From: Bacillus wiedmannii
GTDB lineage: Bacteria > Bacillota > Bacilli > Bacillales > Bacillaceae_G
Assembly: GCF_001583695.1 (NCBI RefSeq)
Contig: NZ_LOBC01000033.1
Location: forward strand, 1 to 35,461
Direction of reading: 5' to 3'
DNA length: 35,461 nt
Shown: positions 24,736-33,200 of the stretch, one piece after another
Numbering within the stretch: position 1 is the stretch's first letter
Layout of the letters: each line of letters begins with the position of its first letter
Translations under genes and position numbers: made by a program
Notes under the pieces: model-generated
Seen by the model: only the letters and a program-made list of their open reading frames with translations
What the model was told of the DNA's origin: nothing
The model's database searches: none

Positions 24736-24759
24736 TAGACTATGTCTGCTAGGTTTTTT
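24731..24759 (+). terminator. Terminator of the LacI-family gene
   Basis: The 10-bp stem CCTAGTAGAC / GTCTGCTAGG has one G-U pair and loop TAT, and is followed by TTTTTT. The stop codon TAG lies in the left arm. Confidence 0.88.
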
Positions 24760-24773
24760 ATGTTCATAAACTA

Positions 24774-24902
24774 CTATTCTTCGTGAACGCAGTCATCACA
24801 TTTGTTATGGTATGCTTCGTGTTGCTCATCAATTTCTTTCCCGCAATGTGCACAAGTTTTCGTCGGTAAATTTCTGAAAAACTCCATTGGTTGATCGATC
24901 AT
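24774..24902 (-). CDS. yhfH: YhfH-family small zinc-ribbon protein
   Basis: 42 residues from ATG 24902, chosen for GGAGGGA about 5 bp upstream on the minus strand; longer starts lack an RBS. Two CxxC knuckles (CAHC and CDDC), 16-17 residues apart, form a likely zinc ribbon. The FFRNLPTKTCAHCGKEIDEQHE core fits the YhfH family. In B. subtilis yhfH also sits beside yhfI and lplJ, which supports the name. Function unknown. Confidence 0.85.
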   Translation of the reverse strand: MIDQPMEFFRNLPTKTCAHCGKEIDEQHEAYHNKCDDCVHEE

Positions 24903-25082
24903 GTCAATCCCTCCATTTCCATTTCTTACTATCATTGTATTAGTACAAAAAACAAAAGTCAACAACTGTTTTATAACAAAATTGAAAAATAATGAAAAAG
25001 TTTAGGAAATGGATTATAGTTAACAATGTAGAATGTAAGTGAAACATGCATTCCTACTCGGTTTTAGAAAGGATGGATACAT

Positions 25083-25817
25083 ATGAAAATGACTGTTGTC
25101 GGCTTTTGGGGCGGCTTTCCAGAAGCGGGAGAAGCAACGTCGGGGTATTTGTTTGAACACGATGGTTTTCGTTTACTTGTAGACTGTGGTAGTGGTGTAC
25201 TAGCACAGATTCAAAAATATATAACACCGTCTGATATAGATGCAGTTGTACTTTCGCACTATCATCATGATCATGTTGCAGACATTGGGGTATTGCAATA
25301 TGCGAGATTAATTACGAGTGCGACAAAGGGGCAACTACCGGAATTACCAATATACGGTCATACGTTTGACGAGAATGGATTCCATTCTTTAACGCATGAA
25401 CCACATACGAAAGCAATCGCGTACAATCCAGAAGAAACACTTCAAATCGGACCGTTCTCGATTTCATTCTTAAAAACTGTTCATCCTGTTACATGCTTTG
25501 CGATGCGTATTACAGCTGGTAGTGACGCTGTAGTATACAGTGCTGATTCAAGTTATATTCCTGAATTTATTCCATTCACAAAAGATGCTGATCTTTTCAT
25601 TTGTGAGTGTAATATGTATGCACATCAAGAAGCTGCAAAAGCAGGGCATATGAATAGTACAGAAGTAGCAAGTATTGCGAAAGATGCAAATGTAAAAGAA
25701 CTTTTATTAACGCACTTACCGCATACAGGAAACACATCTGATTTAGTAACAGAAGCAAAACAAATTTTCAGTGGCCATATTACGCTAGCGCATAGTGGTT
25801 ACATTTGGAACTCATGA
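25083..25817 (+). CDS. yhfI: Metallo-beta-lactamase-fold hydrolase YhfI
   Basis: 244 residues. RNase Z-like MBL fold: the metal motif HYHHDH (SHYHHDHVADIG), the N-terminal GFWGGFPEAGEATSGYLFE strand, a later His (TVHPVTCFAMRI), Asp in VVYSADSSYIPEF and a final HLP (LLLTHLPHTG). It is short and lacks the RNase Z exosite insertion, so another hydrolase role (phosphodiester, thioester or lactone) is as likely. AGAAAGGATGG precedes the ATG by 7 bp. lplJ starts 9 bp after its stop, indicating an operon. Confidence 0.9.
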   Translation: MKMTVVGFWGGFPEAGEATSGYLFEHDGFRLLVDCGSGVLAQIQKYITPSDIDAVVLSHYHHDHVADIGVLQYARLITSATKGQLPELPIYGHTFDENGFHSLTHEPHTKAIAYNPEETLQIGPFSISFLKTVHPVTCFAMRITAGSDAVVYSADSSYIPEFIPFTKDADLFICECNMYAHQEAAKAGHMNSTEVASIAKDANVKELLLTHLPHTGNTSDLVTEAKQIFSGHITLAHSGYIWNS

Positions 25818-25826
25818 GGTGATACG

Positions 25827-26816
25827 ATGTTATTTATTAATAATAATGGGATTACAGATCCTAGAATAAACTTAGCAATTGAAGAATATTGTGTGAAGAA
25901 TTTAGATATTAATGAAACATATTTACTGTTCTACATTAACGAACCTTCCATTATCATTGGTAAAAACCAAAACACAGTAGAAGAAATTAATGCAGATTAC
26001 GTAAAAGAACAAGGAATTCATGTCGTTCGTCGTCTATCAGGCGGAGGCGCAGTATATCATGATTTAGGAAACTTAAACTTTAGCTTTATTACGAAAGATG
26101 ACGGAGACAGTTTCAGCAACTTCAAAAAATTCACAGAACCTGTAACGAAAGCGCTCGGTAAATTAGGTGTAAATGCAGAACTAAGTGGTCGTAACGACAT
26201 TTTAGCTGAAGGCAGAAAAATTTCAGGTAACGCGCAGTTCTCAACGAAAGGTCGTATGTTCAGTCACGGTACGTTACTATTTGATTCTGAAATCGATCAC
26301 GTCGTATCAGCGTTAAAAGTAAAAATGGATAAGATCCAATCAAAAGGAATTAAGTCAATCCGTAGCCGCGTTGCGAACATTACAGAGTTCCTAAACGAAG
26401 AAATGACGACAGAAGAGTTTAGACAACTTCTTCTAGAAACAATTTTCGAAGGAGAAACAGAAATCCCAACGTATGAATTAACAGAAGAGGATTGGAAAGA
26501 GATCCATAAACTTTCTGAAGAACGTTACCAAAATTGGGATTGGAACTACGGAAAATCTCCGAAGTTCAACTTACAACATTCACACCGCTTCCCAGTTGGA
26601 CAAGTTGACGTTCGTCTTGAAGTGAAAAAAGGAACTGTAACAGAATGTAAAATTTACGGTGACTTCTTCGGTTCACTAGATGTGCATGACATTGAAGAAC
26701 GTCTAACAGGCGTACAATTTGATAAAGATGCATTCACTGTAGCTTTAGAAGGCGTAGATATCGCACGCTACTTCGGTAACATTACAACAGAAGATTTCTT
26801 ACATTTATTCTTCTAA
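25827..26816 (+). CDS. lplJ: Lipoate-protein ligase LplJ
   Basis: 329 residues. It activates free lipoate with ATP and transfers it to lipoyl domains of 2-oxoacid dehydrogenases and GcvH. Motifs: RRLSGGGAVYHD (68-79), GRNDI (121-125) and the catalytic Lys131 in GRKISGNAQ. The C-terminal accessory domain is present (FNLQHSHRFPVGQVDVRLEVKKG). It shares the RBS region with the end of yhfI (GAGGTGA), so the two are cotranscribed. The same order exists in B. subtilis. Confidence 0.95.
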   Translation: MLFINNNGITDPRINLAIEEYCVKNLDINETYLLFYINEPSIIIGKNQNTVEEINADYVKEQGIHVVRRLSGGGAVYHDLGNLNFSFITKDDGDSFSNFKKFTEPVTKALGKLGVNAELSGRNDILAEGRKISGNAQFSTKGRMFSHGTLLFDSEIDHVVSALKVKMDKIQSKGIKSIRSRVANITEFLNEEMTTEEFRQLLLETIFEGETEIPTYELTEEDWKEIHKLSEERYQNWDWNYGKSPKFNLQHSHRFPVGQVDVRLEVKKGTVTECKIYGDFFGSLDVHDIEERLTGVQFDKDAFTVALEGVDIARYFGNITTEDFLHLFF

Positions 26817-26824
26817 AAATAAGG

Positions 26825-26857
26825 GAGGCTGCCTTAACGGACAGCCTCTTTCTTTTT
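26825..26857 (+). terminator. Terminator of yhfI-lplJ
   Basis: Stem GAGGCTG / CAGCCTC (26825-26831 with 26842-26848), with possible extra CC/GG pairing inside, followed by the T-rich tail TTTCTTTTT. Confidence 0.85.
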
Positions 26858-26865
26858 GCGTAGAT

Positions 26866-27048
26866 TGTCATGTTTTGTCGGTAAGTCAATATATTTTAAA
26901 AATCGTTGATATATTTCGAGTTACGGTAGATATACTTGGAAAATCGTTGATATATTTCGAGTTACGGTAGATATACTTGGAAAATCGTTGATATATTTCG
27001 AGTTACGGTAGATATATTCGAAAAATCGCCGATATAATTTCATATACC
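26866..27048. repeat. Phased GATATA repeat element, long copy (8 motifs)
   Basis: GATATA (AATATA in the first) recurs at 26888, 26908, 26929, 26949, 26970, 26990, 27011 and 27031, so spacing alternates 20 and 21 bp. Pairs of motifs form 41-bp units: AATCGTTGATATATT then ACGGTAGATATACTTGG. The element starts TGTC...TTTGTCG and ends GATATAATTTCATATACC, as does the 101-bp copy at 6129-6229. It is 183 bp long, exactly 82 bp (two units) longer. No ORF; it separates lplJ from the lipoprotein gene. Confidence 0.9.
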
Positions 27049-27112
27049 ATAAAATCACAGGACATCTGCCCCTTACAAAGGAATATATATATTCAAAAGG
27101 AGGCGGATCGAA

Positions 27113-27541
27113 ATGAAAAGGGTAATGTACGTTGTATTATTGCTTAGCTTCGTCATCGGAATGACAGCCTGTAACAGTGGATCGGCCTCAAGTCGTACAA
27201 TTTTGTCTATCGGAAAACCAGCGGAGGATAATGTTATATATTTTACGCATACAGATAACAAACGAAAGATACATGATATACAAGACATGTTTCAAAATAA
27301 GAAGTGGAAAAGAAATGAAACATTCAGCACTGTTAATAAAACACCAGATGTCGTCTTATCGATAGATGAAGACAATAAAGGGTTACCGGCATTATATGTT
27401 ACGGTGTATTTTCATGAAGATGGAGCGGATGCTCTTAACTTGCACGGGGAGTATACGAGCTTGAATAAAGAAGAACTAGAAAAACTGAGAGAAAAGATGA
27501 GTGCATATTATCTTAAAATGATTTTTGCTCTAGTTTCATAA
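27113..27541 (+). CDS. Small lipoprotein of unknown function
   Basis: 142 residues with AAAGGAGG about 10 bp before ATG 27113. The signal peptide ends in the lipobox GMTAC, lipidated Cys20. The mature ~120 residues look like a single alpha/beta domain (ILSIGKPAEDNVIYFT; DVVLSIDEDNKGLPALYVTVYF; LNKEELEKLREKM). B. subtilis has a small lipoprotein-like gene (yhfM) in this neighbourhood, but on the other side of lcfB, and I cannot show homology. No terminator is visible after it. Confidence 0.82.
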   Translation: MKRVMYVVLLLSFVIGMTACNSGSASSRTILSIGKPAEDNVIYFTHTDNKRKIHDIQDMFQNKKWKRNETFSTVNKTPDVVLSIDEDNKGLPALYVTVYFHEDGADALNLHGEYTSLNKEELEKLREKMSAYYLKMIFALVS

Positions 27542-27598
27542 ATTGCTTGTAAATAAAATCCCCTTATCCTTCCAAAGTAAACTAAGAGGAGGTGCTCT

Positions 27599-27637
27599 GT
27601 GTATATGCAGTTAATGGAATATCACTTGCTACTTTAA
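27599..27637 (+). other. 12-codon ORF with a strong RBS in the lcfB leader
   Basis: AAGAGGAGG (27584-27592) lies 6 bp before GTG 27599; the frame MYMQLMEYHLLL ends at 27637. Such a strong RBS without a gene may mark a leader peptide or the relic of a lost gene. It lies about 65 bp before lcfB. Confidence 0.3.
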
Positions 27638-27658
27638 TTTTCTTTTAATATAATTAAT

Positions 27659-27680
27659 TTAGAATTTTTAAATATTCTAA
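27659..27680. promoter_or_regulatory. Dyad TTAGAAT-N8-ATTCTAA before lcfB
   Basis: A perfect 7-bp inverted repeat with an 8-nt AT spacer, ending about 7 bp before the lcfB RBS. It could be an operator. It does not match the B. subtilis FadR box I remember. Confidence 0.35.
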
Positions 27681-27702
27681 ATTTTATAAAGGTGGGGTTT
27701 GT

Positions 27703-29235
27703 GTGAATCTCGTTCAATCTTTGGCTGAAACGGCGAAAAAAAAGGGGGATAAACCGGCTTATATATTTATGGATCAGTCGGTCTCGTATGACCAATTAAA
27801 CAAAATGGTCACAAGGTTTTCTAGCAATTTAGCAGAAATGGGCATTGTAAAAGGGGACAATGTCGCATTAGTTGTTGGAAACTCACCACATTTTTTGGTC
27901 GGTTTATACGGAACAATGAAAGCTGGAGCAACTGTTATTCCAGTTAATCCAATTTATACAGCAGACGAAATGCATTACATTTTACAAAATGGAGATGTAA
28001 AAACAATCATCGTACTCGACGTCCTTCTACCTGTTATACAATCTCTTACAACAAGACTTCCTTCACTTGAAAACATCATCATATGCGAAACCTCATCAGA
28101 TTTTAACCATACAGAAACCGAAAAAATGAAAACGTTTACGGGAATGATAGGGGCTGGAGATTTAACTTTTGAAGGCCCAGAATTAGATGAAGAAGATGTA
28201 GCGGTTATTCTATACACTTCAGGTACAACTGGAAAACCGAAAGGTGCGATGTTAACACATAAAAACTTATATAGTAATGCGAGCGATGTGGCGTCGTATT
28301 TACAATATACTGCTGATGATCGCGTCGTTGCGGCTTTGCCAATGTTCCATGTATTTTGCTTAACAGTGGCGGTAAATGCACCGATTGTGAATGGAGCAAC
28401 TATTTTAATGTTACCGAAATTTAGTCCGAAAGAAGTATTCCGTATTTGTCGCACGTACGAGCCAACGATTTTTGCTGGTGTACCGACGATGTACAATTAT
28501 TTATATTTATTTGAAGAAGCAAGCGCAGAAGATGTGAAGACGCTTCGTCTTTGTATTTCAGGTGGTGCGTCAATGCCAGTTGCTCTTCTGCAAAACTTTG
28601 AAAAACGTTTTGACGTTATTGTTTCAGAAGGATACGGTTTATCAGAAGCATCACCAGTTACTTGCTTTAACCCGCTAGATCGTCCGCGTAAACCAGGATC
28701 AATAGGCACAAATATTTGGCATGTAGAAAACAAAATTGTGAACGAACTTGGGGAAGAAGTACCTGTTGGCGCAGTCGGTGAATTAATTGTTCGCGGGCCT
28801 AACGTTATGAAAGGATATTATAACTCTCCAGAAGACACAGCAGCGACATTGAAAGACGGATGGCTATATACAGGTGACTTAGCGAAAATGGATGAAGAAG
28901 GTTACTTCTATATTGTTGATCGTAAAAAAGATATCGTCTTAGTTGGCGGTTATAACGTATACCCTCGTGAAGTAGAGGAAGTATTATATACACACGAATC
29001 TGTAGCAGAAGTTGTCGTAATTGGCGTTCCTGATGAAAACTTAGGAGAAGCAGTACGAGCATACGTCGTTTTGAAACAAGCTAACGTAACAGAAGAGGAA
29101 CTTATGCATTATTGCACGTTACATTTAGCAAAATATAAAGTGCCAATGAGTATCGAATTTTTAACAGAATTGCCGAAGAATACGACGGGTAAATTGTTAA
29201 GAAGAGCGTTAAAAGAAAAAGCGATGCAAGTTTAA
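27703..29235 (+). CDS. lcfB: Long-chain fatty-acid-CoA ligase LcfB (YhfL)
   Basis: 510 residues from GTG 27703 (AAAGGTGGGG about 5 bp upstream). It forms acyl-CoA from fatty acid, ATP and CoA via acyl-AMP. ANL-superfamily motifs: the P-loop-like YTSGTTGKPKGAMLTH (about 171-186), GYGLSEASPV, the hinge YTGDLAKMDEEGYFYIVDRKKD, and the C-terminal catalytic Lys497 in NTTGK. B. subtilis LcfB is the close match in order (after yhfI-lplJ) and length. A 23-bp dyad matching the YhgD sites lies within codons 29-37 (27789-27811). It has its own terminator. Confidence 0.92.
   Translation: MNLVQSLAETAKKKGDKPAYIFMDQSVSYDQLNKMVTRFSSNLAEMGIVKGDNVALVVGNSPHFLVGLYGTMKAGATVIPVNPIYTADEMHYILQNGDVKTIIVLDVLLPVIQSLTTRLPSLENIIICETSSDFNHTETEKMKTFTGMIGAGDLTFEGPELDEEDVAVILYTSGTTGKPKGAMLTHKNLYSNASDVASYLQYTADDRVVAALPMFHVFCLTVAVNAPIVNGATILMLPKFSPKEVFRICRTYEPTIFAGVPTMYNYLYLFEEASAEDVKTLRLCISGGASMPVALLQNFEKRFDVIVSEGYGLSEASPVTCFNPLDRPRKPGSIGTNIWHVENKIVNELGEEVPVGAVGELIVRGPNVMKGYYNSPEDTAATLKDGWLYTGDLAKMDEEGYFYIVDRKKDIVLVGGYNVYPREVEEVLYTHESVAEVVVIGVPDENLGEAVRAYVVLKQANVTEEELMHYCTLHLAKYKVPMSIEFLTELPKNTTGKLLRRALKEKAMQV
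27789..27811. promoter_or_regulatory. Intragenic copy of the TGACC-N13-GGTCA site (candidate YhgD site O4)
   Basis: A perfect pair of half-sites with the same 13-bp spacing as O2 and O3, and 19/23 identical to O2 overall. It lies 86 bp downstream of the lcfB start codon, where binding could roadblock transcription. It also encodes ordinary residues (DQLNKMVT), so chance cannot be excluded. Confidence 0.45.
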
Positions 29236-29242
29236 AAATAGG

Positions 29243-29280
29243 GGCAACCATCTTTATGAAGATGGTTGCCTTTGTATTTT
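29243..29280 (+). terminator. Terminator of lcfB
   Basis: A perfect 12-bp stem GGCAACCATCTT / AAGATGGTTGCC with loop TATG and the tail TTTGTATTTT. Confidence 0.9.
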
Positions 29281-29347
29281 TTAGAATTGGTTAAGCTATA
29301 ACCCCATATATTTAAACCGTAATATGACTAATAAGGAGGAGATATAC

Positions 29348-29599
29348 GTGGAGCAAAAGGAATTACGTTTACGGAGAGTTCAATATCTTATTTGTGACAT
29401 TATGGATGAAATGAACGCTGAAAGTGAGAAGAAAAACTTAGAAATACTGCAGCAAGTAATTGATCACCTTTCAGGTGCGATAGGTGATTTAGTCGATCCA
29501 TCAAGCTCGTATTCTATTGATTATTTAGAGAGAAAGGTTCATACGGCTCATTATTTACTATTTAAAAATGAACGAAAGGCATATTTGTGCAGGAGATGA
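29348..29599 (+). CDS. Small helical protein of unknown function (83 aa)
   Basis: GTG 29348 is chosen because AAGGAGGAGA (29333-29342) lies just before it; an ATG at 29324 precedes the RBS. 83 residues, charged and mostly helical (QKELRLRRVQYLICDIMDEM; LEILQQVIDHLSGAIGDLV; YLERKVHTAHYLLFKNE). No signal peptide or membrane helix. The family is not recognised. It stands alone between the lcfB terminator and an isolated Fur box. Confidence 0.72.
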   Translation: MEQKELRLRRVQYLICDIMDEMNAESEKKNLEILQQVIDHLSGAIGDLVDPSSSYSIDYLERKVHTAHYLLFKNERKAYLCRR

Positions 29600-29610
29600 T
29601 ATTTTTTGCG

Positions 29611-29637
29611 CTTAATTGATAATGATTATCAATTAAG
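29611..29637. promoter_or_regulatory. Fur box (perfect 27-bp palindrome)
   Basis: It contains the 7-1-7 heptamer pair TGATAAT-G-ATTATCA of the Bacillus Fur box, and the symmetry extends perfectly to 13-1-13. Iron-bound Fur should bind it tightly. No intact gene follows: the next coding sequence is the SLH remnant at 29723, so the box looks orphaned. Confidence 0.88.
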
Positions 29638-29722
29638 TAGTTGCGTTGCGTATATTTATATAAAAGCAGCTGATACATACTATGTTATTTTTAAAACTTA
29701 TAAAAAGTAAACAAATGAAAAT

Positions 29723-29899
29723 ATGAAACTACCAAAAAAATTTGCTGACTTAAACAATCATTGGGGTGCGAAGTATGCCAATATTTTAATCCAAGAAAAC
29801 ATTTCAGTTGGAACAGATAATGGCTGGGCTCCAGATAAAGCGGTAAGCCACGCAGAAGCAGCACAATTTATTGCGAAGACGGATAAGTTGAAGAAATAA
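29723..29899 (+). pseudogene. Remnant of an S-layer homology (SLH) domain protein
   Basis: A 58-codon frame encodes one SLH domain and a short basic end (FADLNNHWGAKYANILIQE, SVGTDNGWAPDKAVSHAEAAQ, FIAKTDKLKK). SLH domains bind the pyruvylated secondary wall polymer and occur in threes in B. cereus-group surface proteins. Here there is no RBS, no signal peptide and only one domain, so this is the 3' end of a lost gene. A normal terminator follows. The Fur box 86 bp upstream suggests the lost gene was iron-regulated, as are NEAT/SLH haem-binding proteins such as B. anthracis BslK. Confidence 0.75.
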
Positions 29900-29922
29900 A
29901 TGAAACGGAATGAGAAATGAAG

Positions 29923-29966
29923 GCGCACAACGTTCACTTTTGTGAATAGATTGTGTGCTTTTTTTG
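29923..29966 (+). terminator. Terminator after the SLH remnant
   Basis: Outer stem GCGCACAA / TTGTGTGC (one G-U pair), inner stem TTCAC / GTGAA and a TTTTTTT tail. It is intact, as expected if only the 5' part of the gene was deleted. Confidence 0.85.
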
Positions 29967-30242
29967 TTGAGGGGTTTATTAATGGGATAGAGGTGGAGAA
30001 AGTATTGCCTCTTTTAATAAGGGGCTCGATAAACTTTATTTAAATCTATACCAAGATAAATGAAATATTATAATATAAAATTAATTTTATGTGAATAACA
30101 ATTATAATATTGTCGGTAAATTGTCGGATTTTGTGCACGAAATCTTCAAAACTTTAAAACTATATTTACTTTACTCTTTCGTTTGTTTACATTGTGATAT
30201 GTAACATTATATATGTTAAAAATATTTCAGCGAGGTGAGTTT
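29967..30242. other. Intergenic leader of the RHS gene
   Basis: AT-rich with no supported gene. A possible promoter is TTTACA (30186-30191) with a TATATA/TATATG -10 near 30208-30215, overlapping the dyad TAACAT / ATGTTA (30202-30218). GAGGTGAG at 30232-30239 is the RBS of the RHS gene. Confidence 0.45.
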
Positions 30243-33200
30243 ATGGAAGCAAAGAAATGGTATAGGTACTTAATCCAACTTATCGTAGTTGCATTAATTG
30301 TTACCTCCATACCACTGAATGGATTGGCAGAAACGGCACCACCGTTTACACCATCTCCAAATTCAGAACAAAGGCCAGAAACAGAAAAGAAAGAGGAAAA
30401 GGAAAAGGAGTTACCAGCTCCACATCCAGATCAGTTAAAGAAGGATAAGGCTAAAGCTAAAGCACAAGCAAATCCGACTGAGATTGTAGAAGAAAGAACG
30501 GAAACAGAAAAAGTTTTCGATAATAATGATGGTACGTATACGAAAAAGGTATATACGGAACCAATTCATGTTGAGAAAGATGGAAAGTTAGAAGAGGTTT
30601 CACCGAAATTAGTAGAAGCACCAAATGAAAAAATTGTAACAGAAAATACAACATTAGAACCAGAGTTCGAGAAAACAGCACAAGATGGAAAGTACGTTCA
30701 ATTTAAAGTAAAAGATCATACGATTCAGTACAAATTAATGAGTGCAAATGGTGAAAAAGGTGAAGTGAAGCCGTCACCAGTTACTGCAACACATGAAAAT
30801 AATACAGTCTGGTATAAAGGGATTTTCCCGAATATTGATTTAAAGAGTACGACGTTTAATGAAAACGTAAAAGAAGATTTTGTATTACGTGAATATACAG
30901 GACATCACATTTTTACTTTTGCATTAGAAACAGATTTAACACCGAATATACAGGAAGATGGTTCAATCGACTTCCAAAATGAGAAAAAAGAAAAAGTCTT
31001 CACATTACCGAAACCGTATATGAATGATTCAAATGTGGATCAACAATCAGGTGAGGCTGTAACGTCAGATGCGGTTCGTTACAATCTTGAGAAGAAAGAT
31101 GAAAAAACATATACATTAACTGTTACCGCAGACCCGCAGTGGTTACAAGCACCAGAGCGAAAATATCCGGTATATGTGGATCCTTCTGTTGAACTAGGTA
31201 ACTTTGAAAATGCGTACGCTGCAAGTGCCTATCCAACTGTAAACTATTCAGGAGGAAAACTTTGGGATTCCGGTCAAAATGCTTACACGTTAAAAGTAGG
31301 GTATTATGATGGGTCATCTGGAACAAACTTTGCATTTGTTAAACCGAATGTTTCAAATTTAAAAGGTGCAAAGATTGAAGGTGCTACATTCCATGCCTAT
31401 ACAGTTTGGCATTATTATGCGAATCAACCAAATGGTGTTTGGTTAGATGAAGTTACAGGTAGCTGGAATGTTGGTGGAGTGAACTGGAATAATAAACCGA
31501 ACTCTGCAAATATTGCGCATGCTGATGTAACAAGAGGACAATGGGCAAAATTTAACGTAACAAATACAGTAAAAGCATGGGTGGAAGGCACAAAACAAAA
31601 TAACGGCTTTAAGCTACATGCAAACGGAAATGGACAAAACCATTGGAAGAAATTTATTGCAGCTGAAAACGGAGCAAATGCACCGTACTTAGAAGTGAAA
31701 TATTCTTACGCAAAACCGAATAAGCCAAGAGTACAAACTTACTCAAATGGTAGTGGTAGTGGTTCAGGTCACTTCAATCTACAATGGGATGCAGTTCCAG
31801 GAGCAACAGGTTATAAAGTTGCTATTTTTAATGGATATGATTATGAATATATTCCTGTTGGGAATGTGACTAGTTGGACGACAAAAGATAAAAAAATCTT
31901 CCCGACGCCAGCAGAAATTGCACAAGGGGAATTTGAGTTCCATACAGATGGTACAAGTAGTGGTGGAGAAGCACCAGTTAATCCAGGGCCAATTTATAAA
32001 AATGCTCATTTAGCAGGTAGTCCCTATGGAGATTATAGTTGGAGACGTGGTTATTGGATTCGTATTGTTGCGACATATCCATTTGGCGATAGCCCGCTTT
32101 CAGATGAAGTAGTTCCATTTATTCCATTAGAGCAAGTGAAAAAGCCAGATGGTTCAGCTTACATTAATGCGACCGATAAGGCAACAGGATATGTGACATT
32201 GAAATGGGACCCGGTTCCTGAAGCATCTGGATATAAAGTTTGGATTTATAACGGAAAAGATTATGAAGCGTTCGATGTCGGAAATAAAACGAATTGGACA
32301 ACGCAAAATGAGAAGATTTGGCCAACGAAAGATGAAATCGCAAAAGGTCAATATTTACTTCATCATGATAAAAAAGGGGCAGAATTAGCAGTTGATCCAT
32401 CACCTGTGTATAAGAATTCTGGTGGAATCTATGCAGGTGCGCAAAACTATTGGTTCCGTGTAACAGCGTATAGTACAGCGGGGCATGCTGAAAGTGAAAT
32501 TTCTCATGAATTTGTACCTAAATTCTCCCAAGACTTTGGATTTATGGGGATGTTTGATTACTGGGCATCTATTCCCGTTTTAAACGGACAAGTCAATGCT
32601 ACAAATGGTAACTTTATCATGAGTGAGAAAGATATTACATTATCAGGGCGCGGACCGGACGTATCAGTAGAAAGAACGTATAATAGCCAAAGTAAAAAGG
32701 TAGGTCTATTTGGTACGGGTTGGTCGAGTGGATTAGAGGAAAGAATTTGGGCCGACGGAAATGGAAACTTACTGTTAATTTCTGCTAACGGAGCAAATGT
32801 TACATTTACTAAAACTGGAGACAATAAGTATCAAGCTCCTACTGGTATATATTTAGAGATTAAGCAAGTATCAGGCGGATATGAAATAAAAGATAAAGAT
32901 CAAACTGTTACATTCTATAAATCTGGTGATGCACAGGGGCGTATTGAGTATACAAAAGATAAATATGGAAACACGACGACGTATGAATATGATGGTGAAT
33001 CCCGTTTATCAAAAGTAAAGAATGCTTCTGGTAAAGAGTTAGTCGTACAATATGATGGTAATAATAAAAAAGCAGCAAGAGTAATCGGTCCAGATAACAA
33101 GACTATTACATTTAAGTATGATGGAGATTTACTCGTTTCTTCTACAACACCAGAAGGAAAAGTATATAAATACGGATATGATAATGGGGTACTAACATCT

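Noticed and set aside
26866-27048. Possible CRISPR array from the 41-bp periodic repeats
   Set aside because: Units are contiguous without unique spacers and no cas genes are present. The periodicity comes from 20/21-bp motif spacing.
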